64,000 nt of DNA, from positions 124,001-188,000 of the forward strand of contig JHWS01000002.1 of assembly GCA_000687675.1 (NCBI GenBank), in the 5' to 3' direction. Made by a program: the position numbers and the translations under genes. Positions 26,327 to 34,797 of this stretch are shown one piece after another; the first letter of the stretch is position 1; every line of letters starts with the position of its first letter. The notes under the pieces were generated by a model that worked only from the letters and a program-made list of their open reading frames with translations, ran no database searches and had not been told where the DNA came from. The stretch comes from Lachnospiraceae bacterium NC2008. Its GTDB lineage: Bacteria > Bacillota > Clostridia > Lachnospirales > Lachnospiraceae.

Positions 26327-26334
26327 AGTATAAT

Positions 26335-26370
26335 AAAAATACACCCTGCCTTTTGGCAAAGTGTATTTTT
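26335..26370 (-). terminator. Terminator after the DegV gene
   Basis: AAAAATACAC (26335-26344) pairs with GTGTATTTTT (26361-26370), with TGCC/GGCA pairing inside. On the minus strand the stem ends in a T-rich stretch. Confidence 0.85.
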
Positions 26371-26392
26371 AAACATTATTATCTTATATAAA

Positions 26393-27259
26393 TTATTCTA
26401 TAACTCGTGATGCTGCAATAGCTAAAGCGCCAGGTCCTATATGGCAGGCAACACTAAGTGATAATGGATCAACATAGTAAGCCTCAGCTTGAGGAATCTC
26501 TACTTTAAGATCTTCAATAAGCTGATTGGCTGCTTCGTAGTTATTAGTATGAGCAACATTAACATTAAATTTATATTTGCCACCTTCTGATATTTTACCT
26601 TCGATATCAGCTTTTATAGCATCTATCATAGTCTGACGGGCAGCCTTCATAGTTCTTGCTTTGGCAAATGAATCAAGCTTCTCTCCTTGAATCTGAAGAA
26701 CCGGCTTGATTTTAAGAAGTGTACCAAGAGCTGCAGCTGCAGGTGTGATACGTCCACCTTTCTTAAGGTAGTATAAAGTATCAAGTGTTATATATATTGA
26801 AGAGTTAGCTTTCTCTTCGAGAAGTTTATCTTTGATCTGCTCTGCAGATAAACCTTTGTTTGCAAGATAAAGTGCATCAAGAACAGCGCTCTTTTGTGTA
26901 ACAGAGATTCTATGGTTATTAACAACCTGAATTTTACCATCATAGTCTTCAGCAAGCATAAGAGCTGTCTGGCAAGAACTTGAAAGACCACTAGACATAG
27001 GTATGTAAACAACTTCGTCATGATCCTCAAGGGCCTTGTCCCATATCTCCATAACCGAACCTGGTGTAGGCTGTGAAGTGCTGATGTCGTCGCCTCCAAC
27101 TAACTTTTCGTAAAACTGGTCCTGTGTAAGACTAATACCCTCAAAATATTCTGTTCCACTAATATTAAATGGCATAGGAACTATGATAACTCCAAGCTTT
27201 GCAGCCTCTTCGTTAGACATTCCCGAATTAGTATCTGTAATAACGGCTATTTTTGCCAA
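26393..27259 (-). CDS. DegV family fatty-acid-binding protein (FakB-type)
   Basis: About 288 residues. I place the start at a TTG (27259) with TGGAGGA 7 nt upstream; it then reads (M)AKIAVITDTNSGMS, the usual DegV opening. The fatty-acid pocket motifs ISTSQPTPG, YIPMSSGLSSS and KKGGRITPAAAALGTLL are present, as is IGPGALAIA near the end. FakB proteins present fatty acids to the kinase FakA, whose gene lies two genes upstream in the same transcription unit, giving acyl-phosphate for phospholipid synthesis. Confidence 0.9.
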   Translation of the reverse strand: MAKIAVITDTNSGMSNEEAAKLGVIIVPMPFNISGTEYFEGISLTQDQFYEKLVGGDDISTSQPTPGSVMEIWDKALEDHDEVVYIPMSSGLSSSCQTALMLAEDYDGKIQVVNNHRISVTQKSAVLDALYLANKGLSAEQIKDKLLEEKANSSIYITLDTLYYLKKGGRITPAAAALGTLLKIKPVLQIQGEKLDSFAKARTMKAARQTMIDAIKADIEGKISEGGKYKFNVNVAHTNNYEAANQLIEDLKVEIPQAEAYYVDPLSLSVACHIGPGALAIAASRVIE

Positions 27260-27294
27260 TTTTCTGTCCTCCAAGCACGATGATAAAACTCATT

Positions 27295-29343
27295 TTAAAG
27301 GCATATAAAATGAAAGTCAATAAAGGAAAATGCTGGATTTTCAAGACTATCTGACCTAATTTTGCGCATTAGATAATCTTGTCTTTTGTCACAAACTTCT
27401 TTTGCAATCTTTAGAACCTCTGAGTCGGTATAGATGTCTCCGATTTTAAACATAGGAATACCAGACTGTTTATACCCAAAGAAATCTCCTGGTCCTCTGG
27501 ATTTTAAATCTTCACTGGCTATATGGAATCCATCGTTGGATTTACCTATAACATCCAGTCTCTCCATACTTTTCTTTGAGTTAGTGCCTGATACGAATAT
27601 ACAGTATGACTGGTATTTACCTCTACCTACACGGCCTCTAAGCTGGTGAAGCTGGGCTAAGCCGAATCTTTCAGCATTTTCTATAACGATAACGCTGGCA
27701 TTGGGAACATTGACACCTACTTCTACAACAGTTGTAGATATAAGAATATCTATCTTGCCTTCTTTGAATTCCTGCATGATTCTATTCTTATCAGAATTCT
27801 TCATCTTACCGTGAAGTATTTCTATATTATATGAACCTAGTTCTTTTGATATTTCATTTTTACAGGTTGTAACATCAAGTAGATTATTATCTTCCAAGCC
27901 TTCTTCAACCATAGGGCAGATAATATATGCCTGACGCCCTTCTTCTAACCGCTTTTGTATAAAGGCATTAATTTTTGAAGAATAGGACTTATCCACAACA
28001 GAATTCTTAATAGGAAGTCTTTCAGCTGGCAATTCATTAATGACAGATATGTCAAGATCACCGTATAAAATTAGTCCTAAAGTTCTTGGGATAGGGGTAG
28101 CACTCATAACCAGAACATGGACATTTTCTCCTTTATTCATAAGAGAAAGACGCTGTTTTACACCAAATCTGTGCTGCTCATCGCATATGCAAAGTCCTAA
28201 TTTTTGGAAGGATACATCATCCTGAATAAGGGCGTGGGTACCGATAATTACATTATATTTACCGTTTGTTATATCTTCTTTTAATAATCTTTTGTTCTTT
28301 GCAGTGACTGACCCAGTCAGTAAACATGCATTAAAGGGTAATTTATACTCTTCTGCTATTTTTTCTATGTCTTCGTAGTGCTGGGTGGCCAGTACCTCAG
28401 TAGGTGCCATTAGTGTCACTTGATAGCCATTTTCCACCATAATAATGGCAGCTAAAAATGCCACAATAGTTTTACCTGAGCCAACATCACCCTGAAGTAA
28501 TCTGTTCATTAGATAGTCGCTTTTAAGATCTTTTCTAATATCATTAAATGAACCCCGCTGACTATTTGTTAATTTATATGGCAATGCTGCTATAAATTTA
28601 TCTGCAAGATTATCCTGAGTTATTTTATATTTATTTTTTTCTTTTACTTCGCCTTCTTTAAGATGCTTAAGTTTCATCATAAAGAATAAAAATTCATCAA
28701 AAGCCAGACGCCTTCTTGCCTTATACACATCATCCATACTTTCTGGGAAATGCATGGTATAAATAGCATCTTTTATGCCTAGTAAGTTATATTCTTCTAA
28801 TATATCTTCAGGAATAAAGTCTTTAACCTCATTTAAGGCCTCCAGGCAGGATTTAACCGATTTAGTTATTAATTTAGCTGATAAGCCCTTAATTAATGGA
28901 TATAGAGGCACTAAAGAGCCTTTTATGCTTTCATATTCATCTGGCTTTAATATAGAAGGCTGAGAAAGCATTTTACCTTTTCTGGTTGTTGAAAAACCAC
29001 CATAGAAGATGCATTCCATGCCGACTTTATAATTATTCTTAAGATATGGCATGCCAAAGTAATAGACATGCATAATATCTGACTTATCAGATATATCAAA
29101 AGAAAGAATAGATTTTCCACCTGATGAATAGACTCTTGGAGCTGTAACAACTTTAGCAGTTACTATTACGTTCCCGCTATCACTTAAGTCGCTTATAGGG
29201 CAGGATTCTGGTACATAGGAGTAGTTTCTAGGAAAATAATGTAACAAGTCATTTACACAAAAAACAGACGCTTTTGATAACAAAAGCGCCGTTTTCTCAC
29301 CTATACCTTTTACAGATTTTATATCATCTTTTAAAGATAGCAT
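27295..29343 (-). CDS. recG: ATP-dependent DNA helicase RecG
   Basis: About 682 residues from the ATG at 29343, 1 nt after the fakA stop, with GGAG just upstream. RecG regresses stalled replication forks and processes recombination intermediates. The wedge/OB domain covers the first third. Helicase motifs: GDVGSGKT (I), the ICDEQHRFG DEAD-type box (II), MSATPIPRT (III), and the QLHQLRGRVGRG motif VI region with the TRG-like C-terminus. The in-frame alternative start at 29385 lies inside fakA and has no ribosome site. Confidence 0.96.
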   Translation of the reverse strand: MLSLKDDIKSVKGIGEKTALLLSKASVFCVNDLLHYFPRNYSYVPESCPISDLSDSGNVIVTAKVVTAPRVYSSGGKSILSFDISDKSDIMHVYYFGMPYLKNNYKVGMECIFYGGFSTTRKGKMLSQPSILKPDEYESIKGSLVPLYPLIKGLSAKLITKSVKSCLEALNEVKDFIPEDILEEYNLLGIKDAIYTMHFPESMDDVYKARRRLAFDEFLFFMMKLKHLKEGEVKEKNKYKITQDNLADKFIAALPYKLTNSQRGSFNDIRKDLKSDYLMNRLLQGDVGSGKTIVAFLAAIIMVENGYQVTLMAPTEVLATQHYEDIEKIAEEYKLPFNACLLTGSVTAKNKRLLKEDITNGKYNVIIGTHALIQDDVSFQKLGLCICDEQHRFGVKQRLSLMNKGENVHVLVMSATPIPRTLGLILYGDLDISVINELPAERLPIKNSVVDKSYSSKINAFIQKRLEEGRQAYIICPMVEEGLEDNNLLDVTTCKNEISKELGSYNIEILHGKMKNSDKNRIMQEFKEGKIDILISTTVVEVGVNVPNASVIVIENAERFGLAQLHQLRGRVGRGKYQSYCIFVSGTNSKKSMERLDVIGKSNDGFHIASEDLKSRGPGDFFGYKQSGIPMFKIGDIYTDSEVLKIAKEVCDKRQDYLMRKIRSDSLENPAFSFIDFHFICL

Positions 29344-29344
29344 C

Positions 29345-31006
29345 TTACTCCACAGATATGATGTAATAATAGATTGGCTGGCCACCAGCCTGAAGTTCTA
29401 CTTCAAGGTCGCCATGCTTTTCTTCGATAAGAGCCTTAATCTTATTAGCATCATCTTCCTTAATATCTTCACCATAGTAGATTGTAATGATTTCACTATC
29501 ATCTTCAACCATCTTATCTACCATCTCAAGGGTTACTGCTTCAATATCTTTTCCATTTGAAAGGATACCCTTATCGCCGATACCCATATAATCATCCTGG
29601 TGAATCTCGCATCCATCAATAACAGTATCTCTAACAGCGTATGTAACCTGACCTGTTTTAACAAGAGAGATCTCAGCAAGCATAGAATCCTGATTTTCTT
29701 CTACACTGCTGTCAGATACATATGAAATAACAGCTGAAATACCCTGAGGAACTGTCTTTGTTGGAATAACTATTACTCGTTTATCTTCTGTCATATCTCT
29801 AGCCTGGTTTGCAGCCATAACGATATTCTTATTATTAGGAAGAATAAAGATTGTTTCTGCGTTAACCTGGTCTATAGCATTTAACATATCTTCTGTACTT
29901 GGGTTCATAGTCTGACCGCCTTCAATAAGGTAATCAACTCCAAGGTTTTTAAATACTTCAGCTATACCAGCACCAACTGAAACAGCTATAAATCCAACAG
30001 GTTTCTTAGGCTCATTAGCCTTCTTTTCTACCTTTACAGGAGCCTCAGTAGGAGTTTCTTCATTTTTAAGATTATTTACAGAAACCTTAGTAAGTGGACC
30101 GTATTTAAGTGCCTTTTGTAATACAAGGCCTGGATCGTTAGTAACTAAGCTAACTGCTACTTCAGCGTCTTTAACATCGATAGTTACATTCTCACCGATG
30201 TTCTCAAGATATCTCTTATAATCACTTTCATGCTGTAAGTTAAATGTCTTAGCAACTGTAGAGAATATAATATCTGTAGCATAAATATATTTTAAATCAG
30301 ATTCAATCTTACCTGAAGCAGTCTCAAATTTTCTTGTTTCTCCGGCAACCTTAGCGGTGTCATCATCCATAGTAAAGACGATTTCTTTACCACAGAAAGC
30401 ATCGTAAGCACCGTTTAAGATTTCCAATAAACCAGCACCGCCTGAGTCTACAACTCCAGCTTCCTTAAGAACTGGTAAAAGTTCTGGAGTATTATCAAGC
30501 GATACTTTAGCAGCTTCGATAATGCCTCTAAAATATTCATCGAGATCTTCTACACCATCTTCAAATAAGGAATTAGCCTTAACAGCTGCAGCCTTGGCAA
30601 CAGTGAGGATTGTACCTTCCTTAGGCTTCATAACAGCCTTATAAGCTGATTCAACAGCCTTATCAAAACCTGCAGATATAATAGCAGCATCAATTTCATC
30701 ATATTCTTTAGCTACCTTAGTAAAGCCTCTAAGAAGCTGACTAAGAATAACGCCTGAATTACCTCTGGCACCTCTAAGTGAACCAGAAGACATAGACTTA
30801 CATAATGACTTCATGTCAGGATTCTCAAGTGCACTAACGTCCTTTGCTGCTGACATAATTGTGAGAGTCATATTTGTTCCTGTATCACCATCAGGAACTG
30901 GGAATACATTAAGTTCATTAATATAATCCTTTTTATTCTCAAGACTCTTAGCGCCTGAAAGAAACATCTTTGCAAGCATAGCGGAATCTATTGTTTTAAC
31001 CGACAC
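29345..31006 (-). CDS. fakA: Fatty acid kinase catalytic subunit FakA (DAK2 domain)
   Basis: A 553-residue YloV/FakA protein that phosphorylates FakB-bound fatty acids. The N-terminal DAK2 nucleotide domain has FPVPDGDTGTNMTLT with the metal-binding aspartates and GSLRGARGNSGVILSQ. The middle and C-terminal DegV-like domains include VSVGAGIAEVFKNLGVD and GGQTMNPSTEDML. It follows the Asp23-like gene and is followed by recG and a DegV/FakB gene, so kinase and carrier are encoded together. Confidence 0.93.
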   Translation of the reverse strand: MSVKTIDSAMLAKMFLSGAKSLENKKDYINELNVFPVPDGDTGTNMTLTIMSAAKDVSALENPDMKSLCKSMSSGSLRGARGNSGVILSQLLRGFTKVAKEYDEIDAAIISAGFDKAVESAYKAVMKPKEGTILTVAKAAAVKANSLFEDGVEDLDEYFRGIIEAAKVSLDNTPELLPVLKEAGVVDSGGAGLLEILNGAYDAFCGKEIVFTMDDDTAKVAGETRKFETASGKIESDLKYIYATDIIFSTVAKTFNLQHESDYKRYLENIGENVTIDVKDAEVAVSLVTNDPGLVLQKALKYGPLTKVSVNNLKNEETPTEAPVKVEKKANEPKKPVGFIAVSVGAGIAEVFKNLGVDYLIEGGQTMNPSTEDMLNAIDQVNAETIFILPNNKNIVMAANQARDMTEDKRVIVIPTKTVPQGISAVISYVSDSSVEENQDSMLAEISLVKTGQVTYAVRDTVIDGCEIHQDDYMGIGDKGILSNGKDIEAVTLEMVDKMVEDDSEIITIYYGEDIKEDDANKIKALIEEKHGDLEVELQAGGQPIYYYIISVE

Positions 31007-31051
31007 CTTTGTCTTCCTCCTAAAATTAGAATCAGTATTATAAATAAGTAA

Positions 31052-31408
31052 TTAGTCTATAACTCTAACGCCTTCGATAATAACATTAATCTTATCAACC
31101 TTAAGGCCAGTGAATTCCTCTAACTTATATTTAACGTCACTAATGAGATTATCAGTAACTGCAAGAATGCTAACACCATATGCAATTATTACATGAAATT
31201 CAAGGCAAATCTTATCGCCGTTAGTTTTAACTGCAATACCTCTATTAAGACTGTCTTTCTTTAAAAGTCTAACAAGTCCGTCCTTAACATTGACAGAAGC
31301 CATACCAACGATACCAAAACATTCAGTTGCAACACTACCTGCATACTGAGCGATAACATCATTAGATATCTGTATACTTCCTAAATGTGTATCCATCATG
31401 TTTCCCAT
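31052..31408 (-). CDS. yloU: Asp23/Gls24 family protein (YloU)
   Basis: A 118-residue Asp23-domain protein. GSIQISNDVIAQYAGSVATE at the start and IAYGVSILAVTDNLISDVKYKL with GLKVDKINVIIEGVRV at the end are family marks. The yloU-yloV(fakA) pair next to divergent rpmB is the Firmicutes arrangement. These small cytoplasmic proteins are linked to envelope homeostasis; the exact role is unknown. Confidence 0.92.
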   Translation of the reverse strand: MGNMMDTHLGSIQISNDVIAQYAGSVATECFGIVGMASVNVKDGLVRLLKKDSLNRGIAVKTNGDKICLEFHVIIAYGVSILAVTDNLISDVKYKLEEFTGLKVDKINVIIEGVRVID

Positions 31409-31546
31409 AAGTTTTTCTCCTTTTATTTGTTACAAGAAGGTATGCCTTCTATGGCACCATACTTCAACTACATTAGTATATATTATTTTGACGGAAAATG
31501 AAAGAAAAATGAAGGTAACAATAGTTAAAATTTAAGAATAAAGTAC

Positions 31547-31575
31547 TTGCATTTTAATATTTCTTTTGGTAGAAT
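31547..31575 (+). promoter_or_regulatory. rpmB promoter
   Basis: TTGCAT (31547-31552), 17-nt spacer, TAGAAT (31570-31575). Confidence 0.7.
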
Positions 31576-31580
31576 ACAAT

Positions 31581-31622
31581 TTGTTGCGGGTCTGATAAGA
31601 GATGCGACCCCTAGTATTTTTT
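31581..31622 (+). promoter_or_regulatory. rpmB leader with terminator-like hairpin
   Basis: GGGTC (31588-31592) can pair with GACCC (31606-31610), and TTTTTT (31617-31622) follows 6 nt later, immediately before the AAGGAGGTG ribosome site. The order promoter, hairpin, U-run, start codon is that of an attenuator. Control by L28 or ribosome supply is an inference. Confidence 0.45.
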
Positions 31623-31636
31623 AAGGAGGTGTCATA

Positions 31637-31822
31637 ATGGCAAAGTGTGATGTTTGTGGTAAAGGTGCTCATTTTGGTAACAACGTAAGCCATTCTCATA
31701 GAAGATCTAACAGAATTTGGAATTCAAATATTAAGAGTGTTAAATGCGTAGTTAACGGTACACCTAAGAGACTTCATGTATGTACAACATGCCTTAAGTC
31801 AGGTAACGTAGAAAGAGCATAG
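31637..31822 (+). CDS. rpmB: 50S ribosomal protein L28, zinc-binding form
   Basis: A 61-residue L28. It is the C+ form with two CxxC pairs (CDVC at 4-7 and CTTC near 52-55) expected to hold Zn. The HFGNNVSHSHRRSNR segment is typical. AAGGAGGTG precedes the ATG. The gene is divergent from yloU-fakA, as in Bacillus, and ends at a strong terminator. Confidence 0.97.
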   Translation: MAKCDVCGKGAHFGNNVSHSHRRSNRIWNSNIKSVKCVVNGTPKRLHVCTTCLKSGNVERA

Positions 31823-31832
31823 AAAGTAAATT

Positions 31833-31860
31833 AAAAAGAAACCTAAGGGTTTCTTTTTTT
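31833..31860 (+). terminator. rpmB terminator
   Basis: AAAGAAACC and GGTTTCTTT form a stem with a TAAG loop, followed by TTTT. Confidence 0.93.
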
Positions 31861-31863
31861 GTG

Positions 31864-32007
31864 CGAGTTTCGATAAAAAATGAAATACACTCAGGAAACA
31901 ACTTATGTTCACATAGAAGTTGTTTACTGGGTGTATTTTATTGTGGGGAGCTCCGCGACAGTTATAAAATAAACATCGTTTATTTTATAACTTTTATCGT
32001 AACTCGT
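31864..32007 (+). repeat. 144-nt nested inverted-repeat element (candidate structured RNA or small mobile element)
   Basis: The ends, CGAGTTTCGATAAAA (31864-31878) and TTTTATCGTAACTCG (31993-32007), pair over 15 bp with one mismatch. They enclose two further hairpins. The first runs 31883-31938, with AAATACAC/GTGTATTT and AAACAACTT/AAGTTGTTT. The second is a perfect 14-bp stem, GTTATAAAATAAAC with its complement, at 31961-31991. Between them lies the palindrome GGAGCTCC. On the plus strand TTTTT follows the outer stem, as at the end of a terminated RNA. No coding potential was seen and no known family is recognised. Confidence 0.65.
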
Positions 32008-32018
32008 TTTTACATAAT

Positions 32019-32047
32019 AAAAAACGCCCAGCCTTAGCTAAGCGTTT
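32019..32047 (-). terminator. Terminator of the J-domain-like protein gene
   Basis: AAACGC (32022-32027) pairs with GCGTTT (32042-32047), with a CTTAGCTAAG palindrome inside. On the minus strand TTTTTTATT follows. The stem overlaps the 3' end of the coding region. Confidence 0.75.
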
Positions 32048-32652
32048 CTGGATATATCAAATCTCTCTTTTAAATCTGCATACTCCTCATTAATCTTTAG
32101 CAAGATTTCATTATCACCACATACATTGTCTGGGTGGAAAATCTTAAGCAGTTCTTTATATCTTTTCTTTAAAGCTACCATATTATTGACGCCCTTAAAG
32201 AAAAATCCTGCTTCGTAAGTAAACTTCTTACGGCTGTTATCCATAGATTTTCTAAATGACTCAGACCTATTTTTAAGCTTTTCTTTTTCTATCTCAATTT
32301 TTCTGTATTCGTTAGAGATATTATTGCGGTCATTCTCAAGAAGTTCATATGACCTTTGAACTATCTTGAGCTTCTGATCAATAAGCTTTTCATCTTCCTT
32401 AAGACGTTTTCTTTCATATTCAACCTGCTCTTTTAATAAGAGAAGTTCTGTAGAAAGCTGCTTCTTTTCTTTAGCAAGCTGTTTCTTTTCCTGAAGTATA
32501 ACCTTACGCTCTTTATGAATCTCGTCATAATCAGACTCTATCTGACCTCTTTCAGCAGTAAGTCTCACATTTTCCATGAAAAGCTGATGTTTAATTTTAT
32601 CGAGTTCCTCTCTGGAATTAGCACCAGAAAGCTTATCTTCGAATTTTTCCAT
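32038..32652 (-). CDS. Coiled-coil protein with C-terminal J-domain-like segment
   Basis: A 204-residue protein. Residues about 15-140 are a continuous Lys/Glu/Leu-rich coiled coil. The last 45 residues resemble helices II-III of a DnaJ J-domain: VALKKRYKELLKIFHPDN with the HPD loop near residue 172, then EILLKINEEYADLKERF. No Gly/Phe or zinc region. It may recruit DnaK to a coiled-coil-targeted structure; that is inference. The start overlaps the stop of the GerW-like gene, so the two are coupled. Confidence 0.75.
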   Translation of the reverse strand: MEKFEDKLSGANSREELDKIKHQLFMENVRLTAERGQIESDYDEIHKERKVILQEKKQLAKEKKQLSTELLLLKEQVEYERKRLKEDEKLIDQKLKIVQRSYELLENDRNNISNEYRKIEIEKEKLKNRSESFRKSMDNSRKKFTYEAGFFFKGVNNMVALKKRYKELLKIFHPDNVCGDNEILLKINEEYADLKERFDISRNA

Positions 32653-33050
32653 TAATCTTCTTTCTTATCATCACTGAAAGCATTATCAATAGCTTCATCG
32701 TTATTCATAACGCCATCTTTCTTTGCTTTGAATTTATCAATAAGATCAGGAATAAGGTCAACTACCTTACCAAGAGTATCGTTATTCTTAACTGATACAA
32801 GTTTAGCGTGACCATTCTGAATAACTAATACAGCGCTAGGATTCATCTTTGCATGCATACCACCAGCTGCAGAGTTCTTCTTATCGTTGTTTTTAGCACC
32901 AGCACCTACGCCGAATGATACATCTACAAGCGGAACTATTGTTGCATCCCCAACCTGCATAGCATCACCTACTACTGTTTTTGCTCCCATAAGAGCATCT
33001 GTATTCTTAAGTAGAGAATCAACTACTCCGTTAAAACTATTATCTGCCAT
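32652..33050 (-). CDS. GerW (YtfJ) family protein
   Basis: A 132-residue protein of the GerW/YtfJ family. VVGDAMQVGDATIVPLVDVSFGVGAG is the family core, followed by a Gly/Ala loop and NPSAVLVIQNGHAKLVSV. In Bacillus YtfJ is a sporulation-phase protein needed for germination, but homologues also occur in non-sporulating Clostridia. It lies directly after a YtfI-like gene, as in Bacillus, and is translationally coupled to its neighbours. Confidence 0.9.
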   Translation of the reverse strand: MADNSFNGVVDSLLKNTDALMGAKTVVGDAMQVGDATIVPLVDVSFGVGAGAKNNDKKNSAAGGMHAKMNPSAVLVIQNGHAKLVSVKNNDTLGKVVDLIPDLIDKFKAKKDGVMNNDEAIDNAFSDDKKED

Positions 33051-34057
33051 TATCTTTTATCCTCCCTTTTAAGAAGCTTAATAAATTTTTTAACCTTTTT
33101 ATTTAATAATATCTGAAGTCCTATTAATCCAATGTAACCAAGGAATATACGTCCCTTAACCATTATTTTAAATCTTAGGACTTCTTCATCAAATCCTATA
33201 TTAATTCTATTCTTACCTGGAAGAAATGGCATAACGATACCATATATCTCCCACATCTTACCAGCTTTATCTGGATCCTCGCTGGAATAATCAAAATCAA
33301 TCTTACATTTGCGAGGACAAATATGTTTTAGAAGTTTGATTAGTTTCTCTTTTAGGAACTGTATAACATATTCTGTTCCCTTTTTAGAAAATAAACATTC
33401 ATAGTAAGCTATAGTATCAAATAAGTCGTCTATCTTCTTTTCTATGTTTTCACAAATACTTTCTAACTTAGAAGGAATAACTGCAATCTTCTGATTTAAT
33501 CTGGATAACTTTCTAAAAAGCTTGTTCTTTTTCTTATTATCAGAACCTTCATCTTCTATAGAATATTCATCAGCCGATTCAGAAGCCTCTACGCCAGAAT
33601 CATAAATAGTGCTTTCATCATTAGAATCACCTTTACTAGAAATATCTGTATCGGAACTTTCTAATAATGTAGCTGAATCATTGGCCTCTTCTGAAGCATC
33701 AACCTCTTTATCAGGTTTTTTAGAAGATTTTTTATCCTTTGAATCTTCTTCGAATTCATCAAAATCTTCAAGGATATCTTCATCCTTGCCTTTGTCGTGA
33801 CCACCTTCAGAAGTCTTTTTATATACCCTGATTCCAAGTATCCTTGCTTCTATTGTCAGCTTCTTATCGTATATAGCTTTAAGACTAATAAAATGAAGTA
33901 AATAGGTTATCTTCACATTAGCTATCAAGCTATCATCTTTTGATGCATTAATCTTATATCTAAATGGAACAAAACAAAGAGCCAGAACAATAACTAGAAG
34001 CAGTCCAATAATGGAAAGCAGTACTATTCCTATTATTTTTAATATAGTTAATATCAT
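33050..34057 (-). CDS. DUF2953 membrane protein (YtfI-like)
   Basis: A 335-residue protein. One N-terminal membrane helix (about 5-30) is followed by FVPFRYKINASKDD and a conserved beta segment. A low-complexity acidic Ser/Asp/Glu stretch covers about 85-180. The C-terminal DUF2953 region has CKIDFDYSSEDPDKAGKMWEIYG and ends in basic residues. Its pairing with gerW/ytfJ supports the YtfI assignment. It presumably acts at the membrane or forespore with YtfJ; no biochemical role is established. Confidence 0.83.
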   Translation of the reverse strand: MILTILKIIGIVLLSIIGLLLVIVLALCFVPFRYKINASKDDSLIANVKITYLLHFISLKAIYDKKLTIEARILGIRVYKKTSEGGHDKGKDEDILEDFDEFEEDSKDKKSSKKPDKEVDASEEANDSATLLESSDTDISSKGDSNDESTIYDSGVEASESADEYSIEDEGSDNKKKNKLFRKLSRLNQKIAVIPSKLESICENIEKKIDDLFDTIAYYECLFSKKGTEYVIQFLKEKLIKLLKHICPRKCKIDFDYSSEDPDKAGKMWEIYGIVMPFLPGKNRINIGFDEEVLRFKIMVKGRIFLGYIGLIGLQILLNKKVKKFIKLLKREDKR

Positions 34058-34347
34058 TCTTCCTCTGCTTTATCTAAAGAAACACACATATTAGTACATA
34101 TTACACCAGCTATGTATTCCAGTGCTTCTTTATATGTTGAGGTAACAGCCTTAATCTCAAATGGAAAATCCTTGAAATAGTTTTGGGAAAAATAATAGGC
34201 TCTCATAAATTCAAGACGATTATTTCTCTCATTAAAGTAAACGAGATATTCGAATCTATTACCTGTTCCATGTTTAATATTTCTAATAATCTTTTTGATT
34301 TTAGACCCAATAGATGGGCTAACGTAAAGATCTTTAGCGTAGTGCAT
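34054..34347 (-). CDS. Hypothetical protein (97 aa)
   Basis: A small soluble basic protein, unrecognised. Predicted alpha/beta, with KIKKIIRNIKHG near the N-terminus, the aromatic stretch RAYYFSQNYFKDFPF in the middle and a C-terminal helix containing two Cys. It starts within a tight run of genes: the stop overlaps the YtfI-like ATG by 4 nt and the Nudix gene ends 3 nt before it, so it is co-translated. The organisation supports a real gene. Confidence 0.7.
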   Translation of the reverse strand: MHYAKDLYVSPSIGSKIKKIIRNIKHGTGNRFEYLVYFNERNNRLEFMRAYYFSQNYFKDFPFEIKAVTSTYKEALEYIAGVICTNMCVSLDKAEEE

Positions 34348-34350
34348 AGA

Positions 34351-34794
34351 TTAGTTTCCTGGCCAAAGCTTACTTCTTGAAAGACTCAAATACTCTTCAT
34401 AAGCTTTTTCTAAAATCTGTTTCTCGTTAGAAAACTTAAGTAAGTGATAAGCTTCATGATACTTATAATATCCAGAATCAACAAAGTATTCTTCCCTTTG
34501 AGGTCTGCTATGATAATTATCAGAACGCATAAGATACCAATGAACATCCTTATCAACAGTATCTTCAGGTACATTGAAAGAATATTCACTCTTACCTACA
34601 TATTTTACTATTGAAGCTCTAACGCCAGTTTCTTCCCTTACCTCTCTAAGAGCTGTTTCAGGATATTCCTCATCCTTTTCTACAGTTCCCTTAGGAAGAA
34701 CCCAACCTTCATATCTGTTTTTAAAGTTTTTATATAAAAGTAATATCTTGCCACGAAATATAACTATGCCGCCGCAGCTAACTGCTTCGATCAT
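34351..34794 (-). CDS. Nudix hydrolase
   Basis: A 147-residue protein with a complete Nudix box, GTVEKDEEYPETALREVREETGV (residues about 36-58; Gly, the REVxEE core and its metal-binding glutamates intact), preceded by GWVLPK. MutT-like members hydrolyse nucleoside diphosphates linked to another group. The substrate is not predictable. The bis(5'-nucleosyl)-tetraphosphatase subgroup has the similar WxLPKG start. It lies 3 nt from the response-regulator gene. Confidence 0.9.
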   Translation of the reverse strand: MIEAVSCGGIVIFRGKILLLYKNFKNRYEGWVLPKGTVEKDEEYPETALREVREETGVRASIVKYVGKSEYSFNVPEDTVDKDVHWYLMRSDNYHSRPQREEYFVDSGYYKYHEAYHLLKFSNEKQILEKAYEEYLSLSRSKLWPGN

Positions 34795-34797
34795 TGT

